The notes under the pieces are model-generated. The model ran no database searches, was not told where the DNA came from, and saw only the letters and a list, made by a program, of their open reading frames with translations. Below are positions 1 to 9,915 of a stretch of 64,000 bases of DNA, one piece after another (the first letter of the stretch is position 1; the number at the start of each line of letters is the position of its first letter). Position numbers and translations under genes: made by a program. The stretch comes from Neonectria sp. B-13. Lineage: Eukaryota; Ascomycota; Sordariomycetes; Hypocreales; Nectriaceae. The DNA is taken from assembly GCA_002682825.1 (NCBI GenBank), contig NOKP01000013.1, positions 957,351-1,021,350 of the forward strand, written 5' to 3'.

Positions 1-2853
1 GACCGAATGGCCTTTTCGAGGTTCCAGATCGAGAGAGTCAAAGAGAGAAACCACCTGACTCAGCGCCTCATGTTTGAGGTTGGGATGACAGGCACCGACT
101 TGACTCTCGGTATTAACGCACGAGTGGCTGGAGAAAAGAATCGGGAGTATATCCTTGTCAAGAATGACGGCGTCGAGGGAGGATGGGCATTGGGTGTTGT
201 GAGCAAGGAGAAGGACGTCGGCGAGGCACACAAGCCTATTGATGTGGACGCAATCCAAATTCAATACCAGTCCAAAGAGGACCAGGATGATGAGGACGAT
301 GCAGATTTTGAAGACGTCCCCATCGAGGGCTTGAACCGGTTGCCAAAGCCTACACCATCCACTGCGGCTGGCGTGCAGGTTGCTCAGGACGTTGCAACCA
401 GGCGCCATAATCTCTACAACAGCCATCAGGTCGAATCTGCTGCAGATGAAGAAGACTCCTTGTTCGTTGGCGGTGATTTAGGAGATGCAGTCCACCTTTC
501 CGCCGCCCAACTTGAGGAGCAGCTTCATACGGAGGAAGAAGATGAGCTCAATCGCGCCATCACTATGTCATTACAAAAACAACATGGCGTCGGTCAAGAG
601 TCAGAAGCAGAAGAAGAATTCGAAGATATCCCAATGGAGGAACCTCAGTGGACGCAGAAGCGTGTCGAAGGCGCAAAGCCAATCACTGCGACAGGTGGCT
701 CTATGATCGCTCACATTGTCAACAATCGAGCGAATGCGGCCGTGCCCAAACGTCAAGACAAGGACGTTGCTTCCGGCAGCGACAGTGAAGAAGACATGCA
801 GGCGGTTATGGCAAGATCCAGGCGGGCGAAGAAGGCCCAGCCGGCGCCGGTCCTGGAGAACAAGAAGAACCCTTTTGATGGCCCACTGCCTTTCCCTAAA
901 CTCGACTGGGGATCCTCTGTCTTTGCGAAGAAGATGCCTCAAAAGAGGCCGGAAGATGGAAAGGAAAGTGGCGCCAAGGAGTCCCTGGACCTCGACGATG
1001 AGATGGCTGGCGGCTTCGAAAAGGAAGCCCAAAATGGAGATGGCCCGAGGCCCCTGCCTCCTTGGTTGGCCGATGGAGGAGACATCCGAGAGTCACTGAA
1101 GAAGCAACAAGAAGCAGAGCGAGAAATCAACGCTGCGGATAGGCTTGCGGCTGAGGAAGAGCAGAGACTTCAGCGACGGGAAATGCAGGGTGGTCTTATT
1201 GAGATTGATTCCTCATCAGATGATGGGAGTGAGATCGAGATTGTTGAGGTTCCGCCTTTTCCAGAGAGACCAGCCGATGATGCTCCGATTGTGATCGATG
1301 ATGATCAACCTGAAGCTAAGACTACCGAAGCTGTGGTATCAAACCCTCCTCGAACTTCTCTCCTGGAAACTACACAACATTCCAAGATATCAACTTTGGC
1401 GGATCCAGAGTTCGAAGACGTGCCGCCTCCCACCACTTCTAACGACGAAATGAAAGCTCCACGAACAGAAACAGAAAAACAAGTCTCAGCTTCACCCGAA
1501 CCAGAGTTTGAGGATGTCCCCCCCGCAGAAGTCCAAGAGGAGGAAACGCCCAATAACTTATTGGCGTCTTTTGAGGAAGCTCCCACACTAGAAGCCCTAG
1601 CTATTTCCCAGGGGGGAAACGCTATTGATGCTGAAGACGACGAGTTTTTCAACGACGTTGAGTATGATGAGTTCAGTGACCCGGGAGATGAGGAACTGAT
1701 GGTACAAATGGCCGAAGAAGCCGAAGAGCATGCTCGGTTCGCCAGCGAGCTGAACAACAAGTCGGCGACACAGAACCGAGAGGATTACGAGAAAGAGCTG
1801 AGCGCCCTTAGAAGCCAGCAGAAGAAGGATCGCCGAGATGCTGATGAGGTCACGCAAGTCATGATCACGGAATGCCAGGCTCTCCTTCGGCTATTTGGTA
1901 TTCCCTATGTTACTGCCCCTATGGAAGCTGAAGCACAATGTGCCGAGTTGGTTCATCTGGGTCTTGTCGATGGAATTGTGACGGACGACTCCGACATTTT
2001 CCTCTTTGGCGGCACTCGAGTCTACAAGAATATGTTCAGCAGCAACAAGTTTGTCGAGTGTTACCTGGGCATTGATTTGGAGAAAGAAATGTCCCTCTCT
2101 CGGGAACAGCTCATCTCGCTTGCGCAACTCCTCGGGTCTGATTACACCGAGGGCTTGCCTGGTGTTGGTCCCGTTACGGCGGTTGAGATACTATCTGAGT
2201 TTCCTGGTAAGTCTGGGCTCGAGAATTTCCGCGAATGGTGGCAGGCAGTCCAATCCCAAAGTCGACCCAAGGCAGCCGACGCCTCATCCACCTTTAGAAA
2301 AAAGTTCCGCAAGTCACAGGCTACTAAGCTCTTCCTCTCACCGGGGTTCCCCAACCCGGCCATCTACAACGCTTACCTTCACCCCGAGGTCGACAGCAAC
2401 GCCGAGCAGTTCCAGTGGGGAGTTCCGGATGTCGAAGGCCTGCGGCAGTTTCTGATGGCCACAATTGGATGGAGCAAGGAGCGGACAGACGAGGTCCTGG
2501 TACCCGTGATCAAGGATATGAACAAGCGGGACCGAGAGGGAACGCAGAGCAACATCACGAGATTCTTTGGGGGCAGCGTGGGTGTAGGCGCAAGGGATGC
2601 TTTTGCGCCGCGGCAGAAGGCGCAAGGAAGCAAGCGAATGGCGGCGGCTGTGGATAGGTTAAGGGCGAATGTTGCAGGAGAAGGATCGAGTGCAGGGAAT
2701 GCGGATAATGAGACAGGGAAGCGAAAACGGCCGGCGAGAACCATTGTTGTAGACGATGACAGGGATGAAGATGTTGAGGACGAGGGCAATCAAACGAAGG
2801 ATGCCCCGACTAGAAGGGGTCGTGGTAAGGGGAAGCGGACCAAGGCATCATGA
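1..2853 (+). CDS. RAD2: Rad2/XPG-family NER endonuclease, C-terminal part (5' cut by window edge)
   Basis: Structure-specific endonuclease making the 3' incision in nucleotide excision repair, in the nucleus with TFIIH. The frame is open from base 1, with codons before the first ATG at 7, so the N-terminal nuclease half (XPG-N) lies outside the window. What is visible: a long acidic spacer (about residues 90-600 from the ATG at 7); the XPG-I region from about residue 615 with ECQALLRLFGIPY, MEAEAQCAEL and VTDDSDIFLFGG, carrying catalytic acidic residues; a helix-two-turn-helix with LLGSDYTEGLPGVG; a PCNA-binding PIP box QSNITRFF at about residue 848; and a basic C-terminus. The spacer repeats FED[VI]P-like motifs (see findings). 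No intron is seen in this part. The family assignment is very secure; the full length is unknown. Confidence 0.95.
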   Translation, partial: DRMAFSRFQIERVKERNHLTQRLMFEVGMTGTDLTLGINARVAGEKNREYILVKNDGVEGGWALGVVSKEKDVGEAHKPIDVDAIQIQYQSKEDQDDEDDADFEDVPIEGLNRLPKPTPSTAAGVQVAQDVATRRHNLYNSHQVESAADEEDSLFVGGDLGDAVHLSAAQLEEQLHTEEEDELNRAITMSLQKQHGVGQESEAEEEFEDIPMEEPQWTQKRVEGAKPITATGGSMIAHIVNNRANAAVPKRQDKDVASGSDSEEDMQAVMARSRRAKKAQPAPVLENKKNPFDGPLPFPKLDWGSSVFAKKMPQKRPEDGKESGAKESLDLDDEMAGGFEKEAQNGDGPRPLPPWLADGGDIRESLKKQQEAEREINAADRLAAEEEQRLQRREMQGGLIEIDSSSDDGSEIEIVEVPPFPERPADDAPIVIDDDQPEAKTTEAVVSNPPRTSLLETTQHSKISTLADPEFEDVPPPTTSNDEMKAPRTETEKQVSASPEPEFEDVPPAEVQEEETPNNLLASFEEAPTLEALAISQGGNAIDAEDDEFFNDVEYDEFSDPGDEELMVQMAEEAEEHARFASELNNKSATQNREDYEKELSALRSQQKKDRRDADEVTQVMITECQALLRLFGIPYVTAPMEAEAQCAELVHLGLVDGIVTDDSDIFLFGGTRVYKNMFSSNKFVECYLGIDLEKEMSLSREQLISLAQLLGSDYTEGLPGVGPVTAVEILSEFPGKSGLENFREWWQAVQSQSRPKAADASSTFRKKFRKSQATKLFLSPGFPNPAIYNAYLHPEVDSNAEQFQWGVPDVEGLRQFLMATIGWSKERTDEVLVPVIKDMNKRDREGTQSNITRFFGGSVGVGARDAFAPRQKAQGSKRMAAAVDRLRANVAGEGSSAGNADNETGKRKRPARTIVVDDDRDEDVEDEGNQTKDAPTRRGRGKGKRTKAS

Positions 2854-3304
2854 AGAAACAGTTCGACGACATCTAGCCAGTAAATCTAAGTTCAATGTAT
2901 TGAATAGCTCCTATGTTTAATGACGATATTTGATAAGTTTGATGATGTTTAAAGCTGGTCCATGCCATGGCCAGTCAATCTGGAAATAACTCGGGTTTTC
3001 GGAGCGGGAGGTTGTAAGCCACAGCCAACGGCCCACGGACCACACCCCGCTGCCCGCCTCCGGACCCGAAACTCCTGGAGGTCGGGGGAACCTGGAGGAG
3101 GACAGGGCTAAACTCCGGCAGAACTAGCTCACGTGCCGTTCTTTCTAACAAGGTCGCTCGGCTGGTTCGCAACCCCCAAGAAGTGGTGCGCCTCGACGAC
3201 GACATAGATTTCTCATTTTCTTTCCTTATCTTAGTTCCTGCGAAGACACGATTCTTCGACGCCCGCGTCCGTCCCCCCCGCCGCTTCATTCCATTCCGCC
3301 CACC
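2854..3304. other. Intergenic, RAD2 3' end and TFIIS promoter
   Basis: 451 bases between two co-directional genes. A pyrimidine-rich stretch (3200-3300) leads into the TFIIS start codon, which sits in a CACCATGG context. I see no other gene or RNA here. Confidence 0.5.
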
Positions 3305-4516
3305 ATGGATCAACGCGAGCTCGAGGCTCGCGTCAAGGCGCTGACCAAGTGCGTGGCCGCCAATGAGCCAGCCGAGAACGCCATCAAGCTGCTCGAGACT
3401 CTTAAGAAGGATGCTCACCCCACCGAGGAAATGCTAAGGGTACGTGACGGTGCAGGATCTTCTGCAGGTGTCTTGCGCTTGGATGGGCACAGCCTGGAGG
3501 GTTTGGCTCGTCTGCTGTGACGGCCGTGGCCATTGTCGCACGCGTGGGCGCATCCCTGGCGATAGTGGGCATGATTGTCATGAACTTTCAGTCGCAACCT
3601 CAACCACCCTCTTGGCTGTCCCCCCTTTTGAGCCACTTTAGTGCCCAAACCTTTACTGACCTCCTATCTTTACTGATTAGGCTACTCGTGCTGGAGTCTA
3701 CGTCGGGAAGCTGCGGTCAAATCCCAACAAGGAAATCGCCCGTGCCGCCTCTGAGCTCGTCATCAAGTGGAAGAAACTCGTCGAGCAACAGAAGAGCTCC
3801 AAACTGCACAAAGCCAAGAAGGACTCACCGGCACCAGCTCCCGCATCCTCTCCCGCCCCTCCCTCATCATCCGCCGGCGCCAAGAAGACCTTCAAGGGCG
3901 ACCCCGAGAAGCGCAAGTTCGATACCGACAACGTCAACATCAAGCGCACCGAGTCCAACGTCCGCAACCAGTGCATCGGTCTCATCTACAACGGCCTTGC
4001 CTACCGATCAACTGCGCTCGAGTCCGACGTCATCGCCAGGGCCGTAGCCGTCGAACACGCTGCCTATTCTTATTTCAAGGGGGAGGGCCCCGAGTACAAG
4101 AAGAAGATCCGGTCGCTATTCTCCAACCTCAAGAACAAGTCCAACAAGGAACTGGGACGCCGTGTTATGTCTGGGGAGGTATCAGCAGACAGGTTCGTTG
4201 TCATGACGGACGAGGACCTGAAGAGCGATGATCAGCGCAAGAAGGAAGAAGAGCTAGAAAAGGAGAACATGATGAAGGCGCAGGTTCCCATGGCCCAGAA
4301 GAGTATCAGCGACACCTTCGAATGCAGCCGCTGCAAGAAGAAGATGGTCAGCTACACGCAGGCACAGACGCGAGCTGCTGATGAACCGATGACGACTTTC
4401 TGCGAGTGCATGCACTGTGGAAACCGGTGGAAGGTATGTGCCATGCAGCCCATACAATATCGCGCAATCCTCGCGATAACGAAACCAGAGCTAACATGTG
4501 GCAACAGTTCTCGTGA
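3305..4516 (+). CDS. DST1: Transcription elongation factor S-II (TFIIS)
   Basis: Rescues backtracked RNA polymerase II by stimulating transcript cleavage, in the nucleus. Spliced model: 3305-3439, 3681-4433, 4508-4516, giving 298 aa with all phases consistent. The N-terminal TFIIS/LW helical domain (about residues 1-80) is followed by a Pro/Ala/Ser linker, a central Pol II-binding domain (about 130-250) and a C-terminal zinc ribbon from about residue 258: FECSRCKKK and FCECMHCGNRW supply the four cysteines, and the acidic hairpin pair sits in RAADEPMTTF. The last exon encodes only two residues plus stop (FS), restoring the family's usual NRWKF-type ending. The first intron is 241 nt, long for this window. 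The start is the first ATG, in a good context. The polymerase it acts on, RPB1, lies in the same window, with no sign of co-regulation. Confidence 0.95.
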
Positions 4517-4857
4517 GGGAGTTTGGTGGCGGCGGCGTTATTATTTCGCACAGCAGGGGTTTGCCTGGGACTGTGATGCGATATTCTAGGGGGATTTTGG
4601 AGTTCATGGGAAACGGAGTGGCGAGTTAACTTGTACCAAGAACGAAGACTACGGACGCGTGATACCTTTCTCATATTGTCATGTCGAGATTTTTCAACCG
4701 TCCGCGCCCCCTATAAAGACAGATTTGGGGTTCTTGAGTGATTTGCAGCAACGGTATGGGAAAATAGACGTCGACATGGGCATTCGCTCGAGACGTTTCA
4801 TTTGGTTCGCGTCTAGTTCTTGTTGTATACTTTTTCTTCATTTTTTCTTCATTTGCT
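4517..4857. other. Convergent intergenic region between TFIIS and cysteine synthase genes
   Basis: 341 bases between two 3' ends. T-rich runs near 4830-4858 on the + strand. Nothing else is recognisable. Confidence 0.4.
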
Positions 4858-6195
4858 TCATGGTTGCTCATCTCGGGTGTCGGGTATCCCTAGCTCAGAG
4901 AATAAATCGGTGGCCTCCTCGCCCTCACGCCCCATTTCTTTAATGTGCTTCCAGAACTTGCTGAGATGGCGCGTACCCGAATCACACAGAATGGTAACGA
5001 CGTTGCTGCCCGGCGGCAGCGTCATGGCGGCAGTGACGGCGGCGACGCAGTTGACGGAACTGCTGCTGCCGATGAAGATGCCGTCGTGCTCGACCAGCCA
5101 GCGGGCCATGCGGCAGGCCTGCTCGTCTGTCACCTTGATGGCGTCGTCGATGAGTTCGCGTCCGGCCTCGAAGTTCTGCGTGAGGCGAGTGATGCCGATG
5201 CCCTCGACCATGGTGTCGACCTGCTGGCGACGCCGCGTGCCCTCGCGCTCTGTCGGCGAGTACATGACGCCGTGGCGGACCTTGTTGTACAGGCCGCTGC
5301 CCTGCGGGTCGGCGAGGACGATCTTGACGCTGGATAGTTTGGCCTCTTCCTTGAGGTACTTGGCGACGCCGGACAAGGTGCCGCCGGTCCCTGCGCCTGC
5401 TACAAAGGCGTCCAGGTCGCCGCGCGTCTGTCTCCAGATCTCGGGGCCGGTGCCATTGAAGTGCGCCTGCCAGTTGGCGTCGGACTCGAACTGGTTGGCG
5501 AAGAAGCCCTGGCTCCCGTCGTGGTGTTTCCCGGCGTGCTCGGCAGCGTGGCGGCGGGCGAGGTTGACGAAGTGGCCGGGGCTGGTGATGGGGGCAACGG
5601 CAACGCGCTCGACGGTGGCGCCCAACTGCAGCAGCAGGTCCGACTTCTCCATGGCCATGTCGTCGGGCATGCAGATGTGAGCCCGGTAGCCCTTTGCGCG
5701 GGCGAGGGTGGCGAGCGAGATGCCGGTGCTGCCAACGGTGCCCTCGTAGATGGTGTCGCCGCGATGGGGCACGAGCAGACCCTGGGCTTCGGCCTCGCGG
5801 ATCATGTTGAGGGCGACGCGGTCCTTGGGGCTGTTTCCGGCGCCGTTGAGGAACTCGGCCTTGGCCAGGATGGTGCGGCCGGTAGCCTCGGAGAGCGAGT
5901 GGATCTTGATGAGCGGCGTGTTGCCGATGGTGGCCTCGATGCCGTCCGCGGGGCTTGGGTGAGCGCCGTCGCCCACGGGAGCGGACGCCGAAGTCGAAGC
6001 CGATTCATGGTCCTCGAGCTTCACGGCGCTACCGTTCACAGTCGGCGGCACGACTCGTGAGCGACGCTTGCGCTGGTAGCGACGCTCGAGGTCGGGATAG
6101 AAGTCCTTGAAGCCGAGCGTCACCAGGATGCCGGCCGTGAAGGCGAAGGCGACGGCGGCCGAGCCGTAGGCCTTGGGGTGGTCGCTCAGGGCCAT
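4858..6195 (-). CDS. MCY1: Membrane-anchored cysteine synthase-like PLP enzyme (Mcy1/cysteine synthase 2 type)
   Basis: PLP-dependent beta-family enzyme resembling O-acetylserine/cysteine synthases. The closest named relative by architecture is yeast Mcy1, a mitochondrial-membrane cysteine synthase. Single exon, 445 aa from the ATG at 6195; an in-frame TTG further upstream is not needed. A hydrophobic segment at about residues 12-28 is followed by a basic stretch (RRYQRKRRSR), as expected for an N-terminal membrane anchor. The catalytic domain begins at IGNTPLIKIHSL. The PLP lysine is in NSPKDR (about K124), the substrate loop is EGTVGSTGISLA, and the phosphate-binding loop is GAGTGGT. Late in the protein GSSSSVN is the position that contacts the PLP ring nitrogen. 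Fold and cofactor are secure; the exact substrate is inferred from the subfamily. Confidence 0.88.
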   Translation of the reverse strand: MALSDHPKAYGSAAVAFAFTAGILVTLGFKDFYPDLERRYQRKRRSRVVPPTVNGSAVKLEDHESASTSASAPVGDGAHPSPADGIEATIGNTPLIKIHSLSEATGRTILAKAEFLNGAGNSPKDRVALNMIREAEAQGLLVPHRGDTIYEGTVGSTGISLATLARAKGYRAHICMPDDMAMEKSDLLLQLGATVERVAVAPITSPGHFVNLARRHAAEHAGKHHDGSQGFFANQFESDANWQAHFNGTGPEIWRQTRGDLDAFVAGAGTGGTLSGVAKYLKEEAKLSSVKIVLADPQGSGLYNKVRHGVMYSPTEREGTRRRQQVDTMVEGIGITRLTQNFEAGRELIDDAIKVTDEQACRMARWLVEHDGIFIGSSSSVNCVAAVTAAMTLPPGSNVVTILCDSGTRHLSKFWKHIKEMGREGEEATDLFSELGIPDTRDEQP

Positions 6196-6491
6196 TGGCA
6201 GCCTCCCTTGCAAGTCGAGCAGCAGGGCGCGAGTTTGGAGGGCGGTGTTGAATTATCGGCAGCCCATTATTGCCCTCGGAGACGATGACGAGGGTTGGAT
6301 GTGACGCATCAAGTCTTTATTCGTCCATGTGAGCGAAACTACGAATACGGAAATGTTCGAGAAGCGGCCGTGCACGGGCATGTCGTCATGTTTATACTGC
6401 GGGGCCGGGCACTAACAAGCGACGCAGCGGCAATCCCTCTCATCGACATACAAATACTTCGTACAGCAGCGCCCGACCTTCACCACCACCA

Positions 6492-7016
6492 TCACCAGTA
6501 CGGGTCGCTCACGATGCGCCTCCGACGCAGCTCCTGAGAGTGCGCCAAATTGATGTCCGCTGGCAACTGAGAGATCCAGTGCCAGGCGTCAAAGTTGGGC
6601 TCCCTCGGTCCCTCGGGCCCCCAGATCTCGCAGGTGGGAACGCGCCGAGTGTCCTTGACCTCGACAACCCACTTGGCGCGCCAGTTGGGAGTCTTGTTCT
6701 CCTCGTCGATGAAGCCCGTTTCCGAGCGCCAGAGGTATCCGTCGCCGTCGCCGTTGGGCCGCCACATCTCGTCTCCCTTTCGCAGCTGGCGTCCTAGTTT
6801 GTAGTCCTTCCACATCTGTGTGAGTCGACCTGGTCTCCGAAGCCGTGAAAAAGGCTTTCCCCTCGTGTGCCGACCGGGACTCTTCATCTCCTCTTCGAAC
6901 TCCGTATCGTCATCGTACTTTGTCGTCTCGTCGTCGTCGGAGAATGGATCAATATGCTCATTCTTAGGGGACACTTTTCTGGCCAACCTGTTGTTCTTTA
7001 TCGATGAACCAGCCAT
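6492..7016 (-). CDS. Conserved-looking 174-aa protein, function unknown
   Basis: Single-exon ORF from the ATG at 7016 to the stop at 6492, 174 aa. I do not recognise it with confidence. The N-terminal third is charged and low-complexity, with an acidic block DPFSDDDETTKYDDD followed by a basic block RHTRGKPFSRLRRPGR. The C-terminal two thirds is rich in Trp and looks folded: MWKDYKLGRQLRKG, GYLWRSETGFIDEEN, NWRAKWVVEVKD and FDAWHWISQLPADI. The W/Y-rich pattern with RxKWVVEV and a late WHxW faintly recalls the small NDUFA12/NDUFAF2 complex I family, but the match is too weak for a call. The neighbouring NDUFAF7 gene (divergent, about 950 bases away) is a complex I assembly factor, which is only suggestive. 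No signal peptide or membrane segment is seen. Confidence 0.7.
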   Translation of the reverse strand: MAGSSIKNNRLARKVSPKNEHIDPFSDDDETTKYDDDTEFEEEMKSPGRHTRGKPFSRLRRPGRLTQMWKDYKLGRQLRKGDEMWRPNGDGDGYLWRSETGFIDEENKTPNWRAKWVVEVKDTRRVPTCEIWGPEGPREPNFDAWHWISQLPADINLAHSQELRRRRIVSDPYW

Positions 7017-7962
7017 AATTATATCTTTCGAGCACTGTTATGGGAGAAAATGGCACAGAGGTTCAAAACTGGATACTGTGGGATGGATACGATGAAGGGG
7101 AAGAATGCGGAAGAAGGTGGCGTTCTGAGCAGGCCTGAGGCGTGGCTTTTGTAGTCGACGATATTCCATCCGCAATTAATCTTCGTGAAGCTTGGCAACT
7201 CGAACAGAAACCTTCGGTCGAGGGTTAGCCTCTGCAGGTGCCTCGTAAATCATAACACAAATGGGCGCTGCCTAGGCGAAACTTCTACTAATGAATGGAT
7301 GATGAACGATTTCCAATATCATATCTGAGGATACATCCGAGACTTTCGGTTGGTATATTCGTGCATGCTCGCACGAACTCTCTCAAGTCTCCTCGTCACC
7401 TCTATGCCGGTCTAGAACGAAGAAGAGAAATACTTTCGAGTGCGTAAAAGCCTTTTAAGCTATAATAACCTTCTTTTGCAGACATGCTAGACATTAGATG
7501 ATGATGTTGGTGGTATCTGTCACACATGCCCCACTATCGATTCCATGTTTCCCTGTCGATTACGATGCTTTGCTCGCTATGATTGACGATGCTACAGTAG
7601 AGCTGCTGTCTCCTCGGTGCTCGGTGGATCTTTTATAACTAGAGGTATAATTTCCCATGAGCCTAGCTTGGCCCAAGGTACTTGAAAAAGAGGATCTCTT
7701 CGACTTCATGGAGTGTTGATTGAAGGAGCGCAATAGAGCAAGTTTCCTTCTCCCAAATAGGAAATACCTCGTATGATTGCCGCCCCGGATTCTGACGATA
7801 GACGTCCCAGGGTTTAGTAAAGCCGCCCTCGCCCGAGGTGCACCCGACCAAGCTCGGGCCATTGTACCTCGTACCATTGGCATTGAGCGCTGTCTCCTCG
7901 GCTTCCATGGCTCAACACCAAAAAAAAAGAGTCCCCCCCTCCATGATATCTGCCTCGCCAGC
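7017..7962. other. Divergent intergenic region upstream of NDUFAF7
   Basis: 946 bases between the starts of the unknown 174-aa gene (-) and NDUFAF7 (+). It is AT-richer than the flanking coding DNA and holds an A-run at 7919-7928 close to the NDUFAF7 start. Short ORFs here lack supporting features. No RNA gene was recognised. Confidence 0.4.
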
Positions 7963-9658
7963 ATGGACTCGCCCATTGTCACGCAGCTGTTCCGCCAGCT
8001 GTTCCGCCACCGCCCGCGCGGCTGCCAGGGCGCGGGCCAGCTCCCGCGGCTCCGCAATGGCTCGGCCGCAGCTCGCAACTCCCACCGGAGCCAGAGCCAG
8101 AGCCACGGCCACGGCCAGAGCCAGACCCGGTCCTACGTCGCCCGGCCCTCGCGCGATCGCGGCATGAAGTCCAACGAGAGTCGCTGGCAGCAGCGCACCA
8201 ACATCCTCCCCCAGGACCGCTCCGCCGAGTTCGCCGAGTATCCGTACATCACCATGCAGGAGCTCAAGCAGCGCACCGAGCGGCCCCGCAAGGTCAAGAT
8301 GCTGCTCCGGGACTTCATCGACGGCAAGCTGCTCCTCTCCTTGTCTCTCCCTGTCTCTCCCTCCCCTGCAAAGAACCGTCTAACCCGTGATATTTATAGA
8401 CAGCTTGTACAACCCCCACTACGGCTACTTCTCCAAGCAGGCCGTCATCTTCAGTCCTGGCGAACCCTTCGACTACACGACGATGCGCGACGAGATCGAG
8501 TTCCAGGCCGAGCTGGGCAAGCGCTACACCGAGTTCGAGGACAGCCTCGACGACCGCGAAGGCGAGAACCCGACGCGCCAGCTGTGGCACACGCCCACCG
8601 AGCTCTTCCGCCCCTACTACGGCGAGGCCATCGCCCGCTACCTCGTCTCCAACTACCGCCTGACCACCTATCCCTACCACGACCTGCTCATCTACGAGAT
8701 GGGCGCCGGCCGCGGCACCCTCATGCTCAACATCCTCGACTACATCCGCGAGGTCGACCCGCAGGTCTACGCCCGCACCAAGTTCAACATCATCGAGATC
8801 TCCACGTCGCTTGCCGCCCTCCAGAACCGCCACCTGCTCTCCTCGGCCGCCTCCCGCGGCCACGCCGACAAGGTCGAGATCATCAACCGCTCCATCTTCG
8901 ACTGGGACCAGTACGTCCCCTCGCCCTGCTTCTTCCTCGCCATGGAGGTCTTTGACAACTTCTCCCACGACGGCATCCGCTACGACGTCACCACCGAGGA
9001 GCCCCTCCAGGGCCACGTTCTCATCGATGGCGACGGCGACTTCTACGAGTTCTACGTCCACGAGCTCGATCCCATCGCCGCCCGCTACTTCCGCGTCCGC
9101 CACGCCGCCACGGGGGGCAACTACCCCAAGCCCTATCCCACCAATGCTGCCCTGCGATATCTCTCCACCAAGATGCCCTTCGCCGCCAACCTCTCGGATC
9201 CGGAGTTCATCCCCACCCGCCTCATGCAGTTCTTTGACGTTCTCGAGAAGTACTTCCCGGCCCACCGCCTCGTCACCTCCGACTTCGACTGGCTCCCCCA
9301 AGCCGTCAAGGGCTTGAATGCCCCCGTCGTCCAGACCCGGTACCAGCGGCGCATGGTGCCGGTCACGACGCCCCTGGTAAGAAATCCCCTCCACTTGGCA
9401 CAGTTAAGTCTTCGTAAGTGTGTCTGTAACTGACACCCCTTGCTCCAGGTCCACCAGGGGTACTTTGACATTCTATTCCCCACCGACTTCCGTATTACCG
9501 AGGCCATCTACCGCGCCATCACGGGCAAGCTGACGCGGGTCACGTCCCACGGCGACTTCATGCGCAAGTGGGCGTACGTGGAGGATACCCAGACGCGTAG
9601 CGGCGAGAACCCCTTGATCTCTCACTACCGCAACGCCAGTGTTCTAGTAACTGTGTAA
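7963..9658 (+). CDS. NDUFAF7: Mitochondrial complex I assembly methyltransferase (NDUFAF7/MidA family)
   Basis: SAM-dependent protein arginine methyltransferase that in studied organisms modifies a complex I core subunit during assembly in the mitochondrial matrix. Spliced model: 7963-8323, 8400-9376, 9449-9658, 515 aa, phases consistent. The N-terminus is Arg/Gln/Ser-rich without obvious acidic residues for about 60 residues, as expected for a mitochondrial presequence. The family motif FIDDSLYNPHYGYFSKQ spans the first intron and is restored only if that intron uses a GC donor (GCAAGC at 8324, AG ending 8399). The SAM-binding loop is YEMGAGRGTLM. The C-terminus runs through VHQGYFDILFPTDF in exon 3. 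Length fits the fungal family. The neighbour downstream is AlaRS, convergent. Confidence 0.92.
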
Positions 9659-9915
9659 GAATAAAAAGGAAAAGAAGAAAGACCAGTAGATGTCGGAAAA
9701 GAATATACCCCGCTATGGAACCACCAGCGATCACGGCCGCGTTAATTGCATTTAAAACCAACATGACCCCATTTCACAAACCATCTATCATTTTGCCATT
9801 CATTTTGTCTAACCGGCTCCCCGGCCGATTGACGGAGCTACATGACCTCGATTCCCCAATAAAAACCCAGCACCGAGTAAGAACACGTCTGAAAAAGTAT
9901 TCTCCAAAATGTCAT

